A stretch of DNA of 64,000 nt from an uncultured bacterium (lineage in GTDB: Bacteria > Sysuimicrobiota > Sysuimicrobiia > Sysuimicrobiales > Sysuimicrobiaceae): positions 16,163-80,162 of the forward strand of contig CALIMJ010000002.1 of the NCBI GenBank assembly GCA_938028835.1. Direction: 5' to 3'. Of the stretch, positions 49,936 through 58,272 are shown piece by piece; position 1 is the first letter of the stretch; each line of letters begins with the position of its first letter. A model generated the notes under the pieces. The model was given only the letters and a program-made list of their open reading frames with translations. It did not search any database and was not told the origin of the DNA. The translations under genes and the position numbers were made by a program.

Positions 49936-51850
49936 GCGGGCGGCCACGGCAAAGGGGATCCGGCCCCGGGGCCGCGGAGCGCCAGACCGCACGGAGCTGA
50001 AGCGCCGGGTGGGCGCTCTGTTCAGCGTGCTCAGCGACGTGTACGGTCCCGAGCGGCTCATCGTGAAGGCCGGCAAGCTGGAGGCCCTCACCCTCATGCG
50101 ATCCCCCCGCTTGGCGGACCGCGTGGTGGCCCTCCAACGGTTGGTGTACGACGACCCCACCATCCAGCGCGCTCCTTCCGACGCGGAGATCCCCAGGGTG
50201 CTGTCGGAGATCGAGGAGGAGCTGGCGGACCTGGTGGCGCAGCGGCGGGTCGAGGAGGAGCTGGAGCGCAAGGTCGCCGAGCGCATGAACCGACGCCAGG
50301 ACGACTACCTGCAGGAGATCCGGCTCCAGGTCCTGCGCGAGGCAACGGGCCCGGAGAACGCGAGCACGCGCAAGAAGCTGGAGGAGCTGGAGGCCCTGGA
50401 GCGCGTGCGGCTGTCCCAGTCGGCCCTGGAGGCCCTGCGGCCCAGGCGCCTGAGGGAGGTGGTGGGTCAGGACCGCGCCATCCGGGCCCTGCTGGCGAAG
50501 CTGGCCACCCCGTACCCGCAGCACGTGATCCTGTACGGACCCCCGGGGGTGGGCAAGACCACGGTGGCACGCCTGGCGCTGGAGGAGGCCCGGCGGCTCC
50601 CGTACACCCCGTTTCCGGAGAACGCGCCGTTTGTGGAGGTGGACGGCAGCACCCTGCGGTGGGACCCGCGGGACGTCACCAACCCCCTGCTGGGTTCCGT
50701 GCACGACCCCATCTACCAGGGCTCCCGGCGCGACTTCGCGGAGGGCGGGATCCCCGAGCCCAAGCTGGGGCTGGTCACCCGGGCGCATGGGGGCGTCCTG
50801 TTCATCGACGAGATCGGCGAGATGGACCCCCTGCTGCAGGCCAAGCTGTTGAAGGTGCTGGAGGACAAGCGGGTGACGTTCGAGTCCAGCTACTACGACC
50901 CCGACGACCCGCACGTTCCCGCGTACGTCCGCCGCCTGTTCGAGCAGGGAGCGCCCGCGGACTTCGTCCTCATCGGCGCCACCACCCGCGACCCTGAGGA
51001 GATCAGCCCCACCCTGCGGTCGCGCTGCGCGGAGGTGTTCTTCGACCCCCTGTCGCAGTCGGACATCGAGCGCATTGTGGTGCAGGCCGCCAAGCGGCTG
51101 CGGGTGAGTTTGGACCCGAGGGTGCCCGAGCTCATCGCCGCATACACGGTGGAGGGCCGGAAGGCGGTCAACCTCCTCGCGGACGCCTACGGCATGGCCC
51201 TGTACCGGCGTAAGGGGCGAGGAGGGAGAGTCCGGATCACGGAGGACGACATGCTGGAGGTGATCCGGGTCTCCCGGCTGAGCCCCTTTACCAGCGCCCG
51301 GGCCTCCGACACCCCGGAGGTGGGCAAGGTGTTCGGACTGGGCGTGGCCCATTACCTGGGCTCCGTGGTGGAGGTGGAAGCCGCGGTGTTCCCGGCGGCC
51401 CAGCGGGGCAGAGGCACGGTGCGGTTCAACGAGACCGCGGGGACGATGGCCAAGGACTCGGTGTTCAACGCCCTTTCGGTGTTGCGCCGGCTGTTGGGGG
51501 TAGACCTGGCGAACTACGATGTGCACGTGAACGTGGTGGGCGGGGGGTTGGTGGACGGACCGAGCCTGGGCCTAGCCATCACCGCGGCGCTGGCCAGCGC
51601 GGTGCAGAACCGGGCCGCCTTCCAGAACGTGGCCCTCACGGGCGAGGTGAGCATCCAGGGGAGGGTCCGGGGCGTGGGAGGGATCCCCGAGAAGCTGTAC
51701 GGAGCCCGTCAGGCGGGCATGAAGAAGGTGGTCGTCCCGCAGGAGAACCAGAACGACCTACCCGCGGAGGTTTCCGGGGTGCAGGTGGTGCTGGTGCAGG
51801 CCGTGGAGGAGGCCCTGCCCCACGTGCTGGTCCCGGCCCGACGGCGCTGA
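49928..51850 (+). CDS. lonC: Lon-family ATP-dependent protease LonC
   Basis: A 640-aa protease of the LonC/LonB-like group. An N-terminal helical region (about 1-170) replaces the Lon substrate domain. The AAA+ module has Walker A GPPGVGKT at residues 204-211 and Walker B GGVLFIDEIGEMD, with a long insertion typical of LonC. The protease domain has Ser546 in VDGPSLGLAI and Lys589 in GGIPEKLYGARQAG, the catalytic dyad. Some LonC proteins are ATP-independent, but the Walker motifs here look intact. It is co-translated with rplI. Confidence 0.93.
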   Translation: MAERAATAKGIRPRGRGAPDRTELKRRVGALFSVLSDVYGPERLIVKAGKLEALTLMRSPRLADRVVALQRLVYDDPTIQRAPSDAEIPRVLSEIEEELADLVAQRRVEEELERKVAERMNRRQDDYLQEIRLQVLREATGPENASTRKKLEELEALERVRLSQSALEALRPRRLREVVGQDRAIRALLAKLATPYPQHVILYGPPGVGKTTVARLALEEARRLPYTPFPENAPFVEVDGSTLRWDPRDVTNPLLGSVHDPIYQGSRRDFAEGGIPEPKLGLVTRAHGGVLFIDEIGEMDPLLQAKLLKVLEDKRVTFESSYYDPDDPHVPAYVRRLFEQGAPADFVLIGATTRDPEEISPTLRSRCAEVFFDPLSQSDIERIVVQAAKRLRVSLDPRVPELIAAYTVEGRKAVNLLADAYGMALYRRKGRGGRVRITEDDMLEVIRVSRLSPFTSARASDTPEVGKVFGLGVAHYLGSVVEVEAAVFPAAQRGRGTVRFNETAGTMAKDSVFNALSVLRRLLGVDLANYDVHVNVVGGGLVDGPSLGLAITAALASAVQNRAAFQNVALTGEVSIQGRVRGVGGIPEKLYGARQAGMKKVVVPQENQNDLPAEVSGVQVVLVQAVEEALPHVLVPARRR

Positions 51851-51861
51851 GGAGCCAGGCG

Positions 51862-52002
51862 CCGTCCACACGATCCACAGCCCACACCACCCACAGGTTT
51901 TCCCCAGCCACCTCCCAGGAAGGTCCCGGGCCCCTCCCACCTCCTCCCCAGGCCAGCGCAATCCACAGGTTCTTCCCGCAGCTTCCCACAGCCGGCCTGT
52001 GG
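51862..52002. promoter_or_regulatory. Cluster of TCCACA-type (DnaA-box-like) sites upstream of dnaB
   Basis: The 229-nt gap before dnaB holds CCGTCCACA (51862-51870), CGATCCACA (51871-51879), CAATCCACA (51959-51967) and CTTCCCACA (51982-51990), plus CACCCACAGG around 51889 and a facing CTGTGG (51997-52002). They share the CCACA end of the DnaA box TTATCCACA, but each deviates by two or more bases. Binding by DnaA and control of dnaB are therefore only suggested. Confidence 0.4.
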
Positions 52003-52059
52003 TAGACCCGGTGCACGGAAGCAAAGGCGCGTACGTACAAAAGACCGCGAACCGACGTT

Positions 52060-52068
52060 TGATACAAT
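52060..52068 (+). promoter_or_regulatory. Extended -10 promoter of dnaB (TGATACAAT)
   Basis: TGATACAAT at 52060-52068 lies 11 nt before the ATG at 52080. The start point near 52075 leaves at most a few untranslated nucleotides. The GGAGGG at 52069-52075 lies before or at that point and may not be in the mRNA if initiation is at 52075. Confidence 0.55.
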
Positions 52069-52079
52069 GGAGGGTAGCC

Positions 52080-54455
52080 ATGGCCGTCGCCGTGGACCGG
52101 GTCCCGCCCCAGAGCCTGGAGGCGGAGATGGGTGTCCTGGGCTCCATGCTGCTGGACCGGGACGCCATCGCCGCGGTGGTGGAGCTGCTGCGGCCGGAGG
52201 ACTTCTACCGCGAGGCCCACCGCCTCGTGTACTCGGCCATCGTGGACCTGTTCGAGCGCGGGGAACCGGTGGACCTCATCACCGTGACCGATCGGCTGCG
52301 GGACCTGGGCAAGCTGGAGGAGGCCGGTGGGGCGGCGTACGTGTCCAGCCTCCTGAACGCGGTCCCCACCGCGGCCAACGCCGAGTACTACGCCCGCATC
52401 GTCCTGCAGAAGTCCATGCTCCGCGCCCTGATCCGCGTGGGGACCCAGATCGCCCACCTGGGCTTCGAGGGCGACGAGGACGTGGAGGTGCTCGTGGACC
52501 GCGCGGAGCGGCTCGTGTTCGAGATCGCCAACCGCCGCACGCGTCAGGACTTCCAGCCGCTGCGGGAGCTGATCCGCGAGACCATGGAGCGGCTGGACGC
52601 CCACTACGAGCGTGGGATGATCACCGGCGTGCCCACAGGGTTCGTGGACCTGGACGAGCTCACCGGCGGGCTGCAGCGGGGGGACCTAGTGATCGTGGCC
52701 GCCCGGCCCTCCATGGGGAAGTGTCTGAAACACGACACCCTGGTGGTGGATCCCCGCACGGGGCTACTGCGCACCATCGAGGAGGTGGTGCGGTCAGGCG
52801 AGGGCGCGGTGCTGACCCTGGACGGTGGTCGGCTGCGGGAGGCCAGGCCGTCGCACTTCGTGGACGACGGGGTCAAGCCCACGTTCCGGGTGCGGACGGC
52901 CCTGGGCCGGGAGGTGGAGGTCACGGCCACCCACCCCTTCCTGACGCCGGAGGGCTGGAAGCCCCTGGCGTCTTTGCGGCCCGGCCACTTCGTAGCGGTA
53001 CCCGCCCGCCTGCCCGTATTCGGGACCGTGGACCTGCCCGGGGCGGAGGTGCGGCTGATGGCGTACCTGGCCGCGGGACGGCTGCCCGCCAACCCGGAAG
53101 TGAGCCGGGACTTCCTGGACGCCGCCTCCGCGGCGGCCGCGGTGCGGGCCTCACGGGTGCCCGCGCTCGTGGGGACCCTGGGCCTCCGCCCCGACCCAGC
53201 GGACGTCCAGCCCCAGGACGCCGCCGCGGTGGTGGCGGAGTTCCTCCAGGACTACCCCGAGCTAGCGGAGCCGGACGGGCGGCGGAGGCTGCCGCCGGTG
53301 GCCTTTCGGTTGAACCGGGCCAAGCTGTGCCTGTTGTTGCGCTGCCTGCTGGCGTGCGTGGCCTCCGTGCAGGGAGACCCCGACCGCTGGGCCCGCCCGG
53401 AGGCGGAGCGGTCCGAGGAATTCGGTATCCGGGCGGAGCTGCCCAACGCCACCATGGCCCGGCAGGTTCAGCACCTCCTCCTGCGCCTGGGGGTTTTGAG
53501 CGCGTGGGACGGCGGTGTCGTCTTAGAGGCCCGTGGGCCCGCCGCACTGCAGCTGCTGCGGACCTGCGGGGTCCTGGGCTGGGAACGGCTGCGGCAGTGG
53601 GCCCGCTACGCGCCCGAGCCGCTGCTGCCCGAGCCTGACGTGGTGTGGGACCCCATCGTCTCCGTGGAGTACACCGGCCACCACCCCGTCTACGACCTCA
53701 CCGTGCCCGACACCCACAACTTCGTCGCCAACGATGTCTGCGTCCACAACACCACCTTCTGCCTCAACATCGCGCAGCACGCTGCCACAGAGCACCACAT
53801 CCCCGTGGCCATCTTCTCCCTGGAGACCAGTGCGGAACAGCTGGTCCAGCGGATGCTGTGCGCACAGGCCCAGGTGGATGGCCAGCGCCTGCGCCGGGGA
53901 TACCTGTCGGAGACGGACTGGCGCCGGCTCACCCGCGCCATGGGCGTCCTGGTGGAGGCCCCGATCTTCATCGACGACTCCTCCAACCTGTCGGTGGTGG
54001 AGATGCGGGCCAAGTCCCGCAAGCTCAAGGCCGAGCACGGGCTCGGCCTCATCGTGGTGGACTACATCCAGCTCATCCAGTCGTACCGGCGGACGGAGAA
54101 CCGCACCCAGGAGCTCAGCGAGATCGCGCGCGCCATCAAGTCCCTGGCCAAAGAGCTGGAGGTCCCCATCCTGGCCGTTTCCCAGCTGTCCCGGGCCGCG
54201 GAGCAGGGCGGGTCCAAGATCCCCATGCTGTCGCACCTTCGGGAGAGCGGGGAGCTGGAGCAGGTGGCGGACCTGGTCCTGTTCCTGTACCGGGAGGACT
54301 ACTACGACCCCGAGCGGGCGCGTCGGGAGGGCAAGGAGAACGTGGCCCTGGTCCGGGTGGCCAAGCACCGCAACGGCCCCACGGACGACCTGGAGCTGTT
54401 CTTCCACAAGGAGACGTCGCGCTTCGCGAACCTGGACAAGCGGCATGGCGGATGA
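52080..54455 (+). CDS. dnaB: Replicative DNA helicase DnaB, interrupted by an intein
   Basis: A 791-aa precursor. The exteins total 448 aa, the normal DnaB length. The N-terminal domain has PPQSLEAEMGVLGSMLLD and DFYREAHRLVYSAI. The RecA-like domain has GVPTGFVDLDELTGGLQRGDLVIVAARPSMGK (Walker A ending at Lys214, completed after the intein by TTF), Walker B VVDYIQL with Asp661, and VPILAVSQLSR. An intein splits Walker A between Lys and Thr, so helicase activity depends on splicing. ATG at 52080 is chosen by homology; it unwinds DNA at the fork. Confidence 0.95.
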   Translation: MAVAVDRVPPQSLEAEMGVLGSMLLDRDAIAAVVELLRPEDFYREAHRLVYSAIVDLFERGEPVDLITVTDRLRDLGKLEEAGGAAYVSSLLNAVPTAANAEYYARIVLQKSMLRALIRVGTQIAHLGFEGDEDVEVLVDRAERLVFEIANRRTRQDFQPLRELIRETMERLDAHYERGMITGVPTGFVDLDELTGGLQRGDLVIVAARPSMGKCLKHDTLVVDPRTGLLRTIEEVVRSGEGAVLTLDGGRLREARPSHFVDDGVKPTFRVRTALGREVEVTATHPFLTPEGWKPLASLRPGHFVAVPARLPVFGTVDLPGAEVRLMAYLAAGRLPANPEVSRDFLDAASAAAAVRASRVPALVGTLGLRPDPADVQPQDAAAVVAEFLQDYPELAEPDGRRRLPPVAFRLNRAKLCLLLRCLLACVASVQGDPDRWARPEAERSEEFGIRAELPNATMARQVQHLLLRLGVLSAWDGGVVLEARGPAALQLLRTCGVLGWERLRQWARYAPEPLLPEPDVVWDPIVSVEYTGHHPVYDLTVPDTHNFVANDVCVHNTTFCLNIAQHAATEHHIPVAIFSLETSAEQLVQRMLCAQAQVDGQRLRRGYLSETDWRRLTRAMGVLVEAPIFIDDSSNLSVVEMRAKSRKLKAEHGLGLIVVDYIQLIQSYRRTENRTQELSEIARAIKSLAKELEVPILAVSQLSRAAEQGGSKIPMLSHLRESGELEQVADLVLFLYREDYYDPERARREGKENVALVRVAKHRNGPTDDLELFFHKETSRFANLDKRHGG
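52722..53750 (+). other. DnaB intein (343 aa) with degenerate homing-endonuclease domain
   Basis: The segment begins with Cys215 and ends VCVHN before Thr558. Splicing blocks are present: block A (CLKHDTLVVDP), block B with TATH at residues 282-285, block F (VYDLTVPDTHNFVANDV) and block G (VCVHN). Two LAGLIDADG-like positions are degenerate: LMAYLAAGRLP at 326-336 and LLLRCLLACVASV at 418-430 lack the catalytic acidic residues. Splicing looks functional, while the endonuclease looks dead. Position at the P-loop is a known DnaB intein site. Confidence 0.92.
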
Positions 54456-54485
54456 CCCCTCCTTCACAACTGCAAAAGGCAGCCG

Positions 54486-54494
54486 TGGTACAGT
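54486..54494 (+). promoter_or_regulatory. Extended -10 promoter TGGTACAGT
   Basis: TGGTACAGT at 54486-54494 lies 27 nt before the ATG of the small exported protein. A TTCACA at 54463-54468 is 20 nt upstream, slightly too far for a good -35. Confidence 0.45.
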
Positions 54495-54521
54495 GGACGC
54501 AGACCGAGGCGGAGGGGTGCC

Positions 54522-54941
54522 ATGGGGACCTGGCGCGGGGTGCTGGTGACCATGACGGCGCTGGCGGGCGCTGCGGGGGTGTGGGCTGCGGGCTACGCCG
54601 CAGGATCGAAGGCGGCGGGGGCTGGCGGCCCGGTAGCCCTTCCCGTGCAGGCCCCCCTCCAGGAGCTGATCCCGCTTCCCGGGCCCGGCCGTCAGTTCCC
54701 CGGTGCGCGTCCGCAACCGGGCCAGGGAGAGGAGTGCGAGGCCCGGGTGTACCTGTTCTTCAACGGGCGGTTCTACGAGATGCGGCTCGGCCCCGGGATC
54801 GGGCCGGACGGCCGGCCCACGGGTCCGCAGGAGCTGATCCCCTTGCAGCCCGCACCGTCCCTGCCCGGACCGAATTTCCCCGCGCCCCGGGGGAACCCCT
54901 TCGCGCCCCCCGTTCCCCTGCCGCCCGGTTCGCGGTCCTAG
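54522..54941 (+). CDS. Small exported or membrane-anchored Pro/Gly-rich protein
   Basis: A 139-aa protein of unknown family. One hydrophobic N-terminal segment (about residues 7-27) looks like a signal anchor. A Pro/Gly-rich region contains two copies of QELIPL (47-52 and 103-108), each followed by an FPxxR element. Between them is a compact segment, ECEARVYLFFNGRFYEMRLG (71-90), probably beta-rich. ATG at 54522 follows GGAGGGG. Its TAG stop shares CTAG with the stop of the convergent gene. Confidence 0.65.
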   Translation: MGTWRGVLVTMTALAGAAGVWAAGYAAGSKAAGAGGPVALPVQAPLQELIPLPGPGRQFPGARPQPGQGEECEARVYLFFNGRFYEMRLGPGIGPDGRPTGPQELIPLQPAPSLPGPNFPAPRGNPFAPPVPLPPGSRS

Positions 54942-55915
54942 ACGGTCCGGACGGCCCGGACCACCGCCTGGATGTTGGCGTCCGGGGTGTCCGTGGGGAT
55001 CACGCAGCCCGGCGTGACCATGTGGCCCCGACCGCCCGTCTGCTGCAGCGCGTCCTGTGCCTCCTCAGCCACCTGTGCGGGAGTTCGGTCTGCAAAGCGG
55101 AGCTCGTCGATCCCGCCGCACACGCAGCCGGGGTACCGGCGCCGCGCGTCCCGAAGGGAGGGCGGGGTGCGTCGGTCGTGCCAGTTCAGCGCGTGGACCG
55201 GGTAGTCCGCCAGGAGGTCGAAGTACGGCCCGTCGCCGTGGGCGTGCAGGAGCACCATCTCCGCTCCGGAGGCGGCCTGCAGGACCCTCAGGTCGTAGGG
55301 TCGGCCGAAGGTCTCGTACTCCTCCTCGGTGACGGCGGCCTCACACGCCATCTGGGTGGCGAAGAACAGCCCGTCGGCGCCCGCGGCCAGGCACTCCGCG
55401 GCGAAGCGCGCGGTCACCTCGGTGATGATCTCCAGGCCCGCGTGCAGGGCCTCCGGCTGCTCCCGCAGGTAGCGGACCACTGCCCGGTCGCCGGCGAGGG
55501 TCTTCGCCACCGTGAGGGGGCTGAACACCGTGGCCAGGACCGGCACCTCGCCCCGCACTGCCTGGCGGATCACGCGCAGCGCCCGCAGTTCCCGGCCGTA
55601 GGCGCCGGCGGTGACGTCCAGCCGGCGCAAGCGCGCCCAGTCCTCCGGCCTCTTCACGGGCCGGTCCAGGTAGGTCCGCACGCCCTCGCGGTTGGGCCGG
55701 TAGGCGGTGCGCAGGCCCCAGTCGTCCCCGTAGTAGCCGCTGGCGGGAGTCACTTTCAGGAGGTCCAGGCCGAACCGGCGCCACCACGTCACGTGAGCCT
55801 CTGCCAGCGTCTCCGCCCGCTGGTCCTGTCCCGGGAAGTGCCGCCACAGGGCCACGGGTGGAAAGTCCGCCACCTGGCCCGCCAGAGCCGCCCGAACCCG
55901 CTCCCAGTGCACCAC
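54938..55915 (-). CDS. Uroporphyrinogen decarboxylase-fold methyltransferase-like protein
   Basis: A 325-aa URO-D superfamily protein, distinct from hemE in lacking WFxRQAGRYLPEYR. It has HFPGQDQ, KVTPASGYYGDDWG, VFSPLTVAKTLAG, GADGLFFATQ and LLHAHGDGPYFDLLADYPVHALNWHDR, followed by VCGGIDE. Such proteins include cobalamin- or corrinoid-linked methyltransferases (MtaA/CmuA group) and many of unknown role. GTG at 55915 or, with better spacing to GGGGAGG, GTG at 55912. It lies downstream of the GNAT gene. Confidence 0.8.
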   Translation of the reverse strand: MVHWERVRAALAGQVADFPPVALWRHFPGQDQRAETLAEAHVTWWRRFGLDLLKVTPASGYYGDDWGLRTAYRPNREGVRTYLDRPVKRPEDWARLRRLDVTAGAYGRELRALRVIRQAVRGEVPVLATVFSPLTVAKTLAGDRAVVRYLREQPEALHAGLEIITEVTARFAAECLAAGADGLFFATQMACEAAVTEEEYETFGRPYDLRVLQAASGAEMVLLHAHGDGPYFDLLADYPVHALNWHDRRTPPSLRDARRRYPGCVCGGIDELRFADRTPAQVAEEAQDALQQTGGRGHMVTPGCVIPTDTPDANIQAVVRAVRTV

Positions 55916-55961
55916 GCTGCCTCCCCTCTGGGCCTACCGGTGGGCGAAGGACGCGCCGCTG

Positions 55962-56444
55962 TCACAGCTCCTTCGCCCGGTACACCATGTACGTCCGGTA
56001 GCCTGCCCGCTCCCAGAACGACTCGGCCTCCGGATTGCCCGCGGCCACGGTGAGCTCTGCCCGGCGCACGCCCTGGCGCCGGAACCACGCTTCAATGTAG
56101 CCCAGCATGGCACGCGCGATGCCCCGACCCCGGTAGCCCTCCCGCGTGTACACGTCCTGGATGTAGCCGCGACGCCGCTGGCGGAAGAAGGCGGGCAGGA
56201 GGGTGATCCGGGCCACCGCGAGCCCCACCAGTTCGCCGGCGCTCTCCGCCACCACCACCCGCACGTCCTCCCGACCCAGCAGGTGGCTCAGGTAGTCCGC
56301 GTAGGCCCGACGCCAGCCGCGGCTCAGGGCGAACGCTCCGTCCAGGCGCTCGTGAAGGCGGGCCAGCTCGCCCCACAGCTCCACCAGGGCCGGTACGTCC
56401 CGCGGCTCCGCGGGACGGATCCGTACGTCCGGAGACCGCCCCAC
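55962..56444 (-). CDS. GNAT family N-acetyltransferase
   Basis: A 160-aa acetyltransferase. IRPAEPRDVPALVELW opens the fold. VVVAESAGELVGLAVARI and IQDVYTREGYRGRGIARAMLGYIEAWFRRQG give the acetyl-CoA-binding Q/RxxGxG/A loop. LTVAAGNPEAESFWERAGYRTYMVYRAKEL ends it. The substrate is unknown. GTG at 56444 is chosen by homology; a longer reading from 56495 is possible. It is divergent from the eIF-2B-like gene. Confidence 0.85.
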   Translation of the reverse strand: MGRSPDVRIRPAEPRDVPALVELWGELARLHERLDGAFALSRGWRRAYADYLSHLLGREDVRVVVAESAGELVGLAVARITLLPAFFRQRRRGYIQDVYTREGYRGRGIARAMLGYIEAWFRRQGVRRAELTVAAGNPEAESFWERAGYRTYMVYRAKEL

Positions 56445-56506
56445 ACCGCGCAGATTTGAACGCGGCGGTGCGGGAATCCTCCGGGGTGGGACCACAGCCG
56501 CCCCCG

Positions 56507-56515
56507 TGGGATACT
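56507..56515 (+). promoter_or_regulatory. Extended -10 (TGGGATACT), apparently leaderless
   Basis: TGGGATACT at 56507-56515 is an extended -10. Exactly six nt later comes the GTG start codon (56522) of the eIF-2B-like gene, the expected first base of the mRNA. There is no separate ribosome-binding site. Confidence 0.6.
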
Positions 56516-56521
56516 GGGGGC

Positions 56522-57436
56522 GTGGGCTGGTCGGACCGGTTGCGGGCTATCGAGGGCATGACGCGGGAGAGCGCCACGGAGATCGCGCTGGCCGCGGCGG
56601 AGGCGCTGGAGCTGTGGCTGGCCGAGCAGCCGGACGCAGACTCCCGGGCCTTCGTGCAGGGCCTGGACGAGGCGACCCGGCAGCTGGCGGAGCGCAAGCC
56701 CGCCACCGCACCCCTGCACAACCTCCGGTACCGCATGGTGCAGTTCGCCGCGGAGATGCTCCGGGAGGGCGTGCCCCCGGCGCAGATGCGCGAGGAGTTG
56801 CGGGACTGGCTGCGGGGGTACCGCGCCCACGTGGCAGAGTCCCACGCGCGGATCGCCCACCACGGGGCCGAGGCCCTGGCGGAGTACGAGGTCATCCTCA
56901 CCCTCTCGTACAGCCGCACCGTTTACGCGGTGCTGGAGGAGCTGTACCAGCACAACCCCGACCTCAGCGTGGTGGTGTTCGAGGCGCGCCCGTACCTGGA
57001 GGGGCGCCGGATGGCGGAGGCGCTGGCGCAGCTGGGGATCTCCGTCACCCTCACCGTGGACGCGGCCATGGGGTACTACATGGACGTGGCGTCCGCGGTC
57101 CTCACGGGCGCGGAGGCGGTGTCCCTGGACGGCAGCTTCGTCAACAAGGTGGGCACCCGGCCGCTGATGACGTGCGCCCACGCGCACGGCGTCCCCAGCT
57201 ACGTGGCTGCGGAGACCATCAAGATCCTGCCGCCCACCCTGCGGGGCGACTCGGTCACCACGGTGGTAGGGGCGCCGGAGGACCTGGCCGCGGACTGGAC
57301 CCCGCCGGAGGGCGTGGAGGTGTCTTCCATCCTGTACGAGCCGACGCCGGACCGCCTGGTGACCGCCTACATCACCGAGGAAGGGGTGGTCTCCCCCGTG
57401 CGGCTGGCGACCCTCAGCCGGCCGCTGGGTGTCTAG
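56522..57436 (+). CDS. eIF-2B alpha/beta/delta-related protein (ribose-1,5-bisphosphate isomerase-like)
   Basis: A 304-aa protein of the eIF-2B/MtnA/R15P isomerase superfamily. An N-terminal helical domain (1-125) is followed by a Rossmann-like half with VILTLSYSRTVYAVLEEL, VVFEARPYLEGRRMAEALAQLGI and AVSLDGSFVNKVGTRPLMTCAHAHGVPSYVAAETIKI. Archaeal relatives isomerise ribose-1,5-bisphosphate in nucleotide salvage; bacterial ones are mostly uncharacterised. The GTG start coincides with the predicted transcription start. Seventeen nt separate it from the phosphatase gene. Confidence 0.82.
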   Translation: MGWSDRLRAIEGMTRESATEIALAAAEALELWLAEQPDADSRAFVQGLDEATRQLAERKPATAPLHNLRYRMVQFAAEMLREGVPPAQMREELRDWLRGYRAHVAESHARIAHHGAEALAEYEVILTLSYSRTVYAVLEELYQHNPDLSVVVFEARPYLEGRRMAEALAQLGISVTLTVDAAMGYYMDVASAVLTGAEAVSLDGSFVNKVGTRPLMTCAHAHGVPSYVAAETIKILPPTLRGDSVTTVVGAPEDLAADWTPPEGVEVSSILYEPTPDRLVTAYITEEGVVSPVRLATLSRPLGV

Positions 57437-57453
57437 CCGTGGAGGTGTGAAGG

Positions 57454-58272
57454 TTGGAGCCGTTGCGGCTGTCGCCGTACGCGGAGGTGGCCGTGCGCGC
57501 GGTGCGCGAGGCGGCCCACGTCCTGATGGAGTACTTCGCCCGCCCGCCCGCGCCCGGGGAGGTCCGCTACAAGGGCCCTGTGAACCCGGTGACGGAGGCG
57601 GACCACGCCAGCGAGGCGTGCATCGTCTCCGTGCTGCGGGAGGCCTTCCCCGACCACAGCGTGGTGGCCGAAGAGGGCCGGGGGGCCCGGTTCGAGGGGG
57701 CTTTCTGCTGGTACGTGGATCCCCTGGACGGGACCACCAACTTTGCCCACCGGCTGCCGTGGTTCGGCGTGTCGGTGGCGCTGGCCCAGGGCGAGACCGT
57801 GCAGGTGGGGGTGGTCTATCACCCGGTTCTGGACGAGCTGTTCGTGGCCGAGCGCGGGGCGGGCGCGTGGCTGTGGTCGGGCGGTCGGACGCGGCGGCTG
57901 CGGGTGTCCGATACGTCCCGCCTGCAGGAAGCTCTGGTGGCCACCGGGACACCCCCGGACATCGGCACCACGGGCAACAACCTGCCGCAGATCGTGACCC
58001 TGTTGCGGCTGGCGGAGGATGTCCGGCAGATGGGCTCGGCCGCCCTGAATCTGTGCTACGTGGCGGCCGGGCGCCTGGATGCCTTCTGGGAGCCGGACCT
58101 CAACCCGTGGGACGTGGCCGCGGGTGCCCTCATGGTGCTGGAGGCGGGAGGCGTGGTGACGGGGATGGACGGCTCACCGTACACCGCAGACACCCGAAGT
58201 CCCCTGGCCACCAACGGCCTGCTTCACCCCCAGCTCCTGACCCTACTCCAGGCCCCGCGGGACGAGGTCTAG
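57454..58272 (+). CDS. Inositol monophosphatase family protein
   Basis: A 272-aa metal-dependent phosphatase. The metal-binding residues lie in VAEEGRG, DPLDGTTNF (Asp89, Asp92) and LNPWDVAAG, the complete IMPase signature. Substrates may be inositol phosphates, fructose-1,6-bisphosphate or 3'-phosphoadenosine nucleotides. The TTG start at 57454 has GGAGG 8 nt upstream. It shares its transcript with the eIF-2B-like gene. The stop shares CTAG with the stop of ribU. Confidence 0.88.
   Translation: MEPLRLSPYAEVAVRAVREAAHVLMEYFARPPAPGEVRYKGPVNPVTEADHASEACIVSVLREAFPDHSVVAEEGRGARFEGAFCWYVDPLDGTTNFAHRLPWFGVSVALAQGETVQVGVVYHPVLDELFVAERGAGAWLWSGGRTRRLRVSDTSRLQEALVATGTPPDIGTTGNNLPQIVTLLRLAEDVRQMGSAALNLCYVAAGRLDAFWEPDLNPWDVAAGALMVLEAGGVVTGMDGSPYTADTRSPLATNGLLHPQLLTLLQAPRDEV

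Noticed and set aside
54938..55915. Second hemE
   Set aside because: It shares the URO-D fold but lacks the N-terminal WFxRQAGRYLPEYR active-site segment of true uroporphyrinogen decarboxylases.
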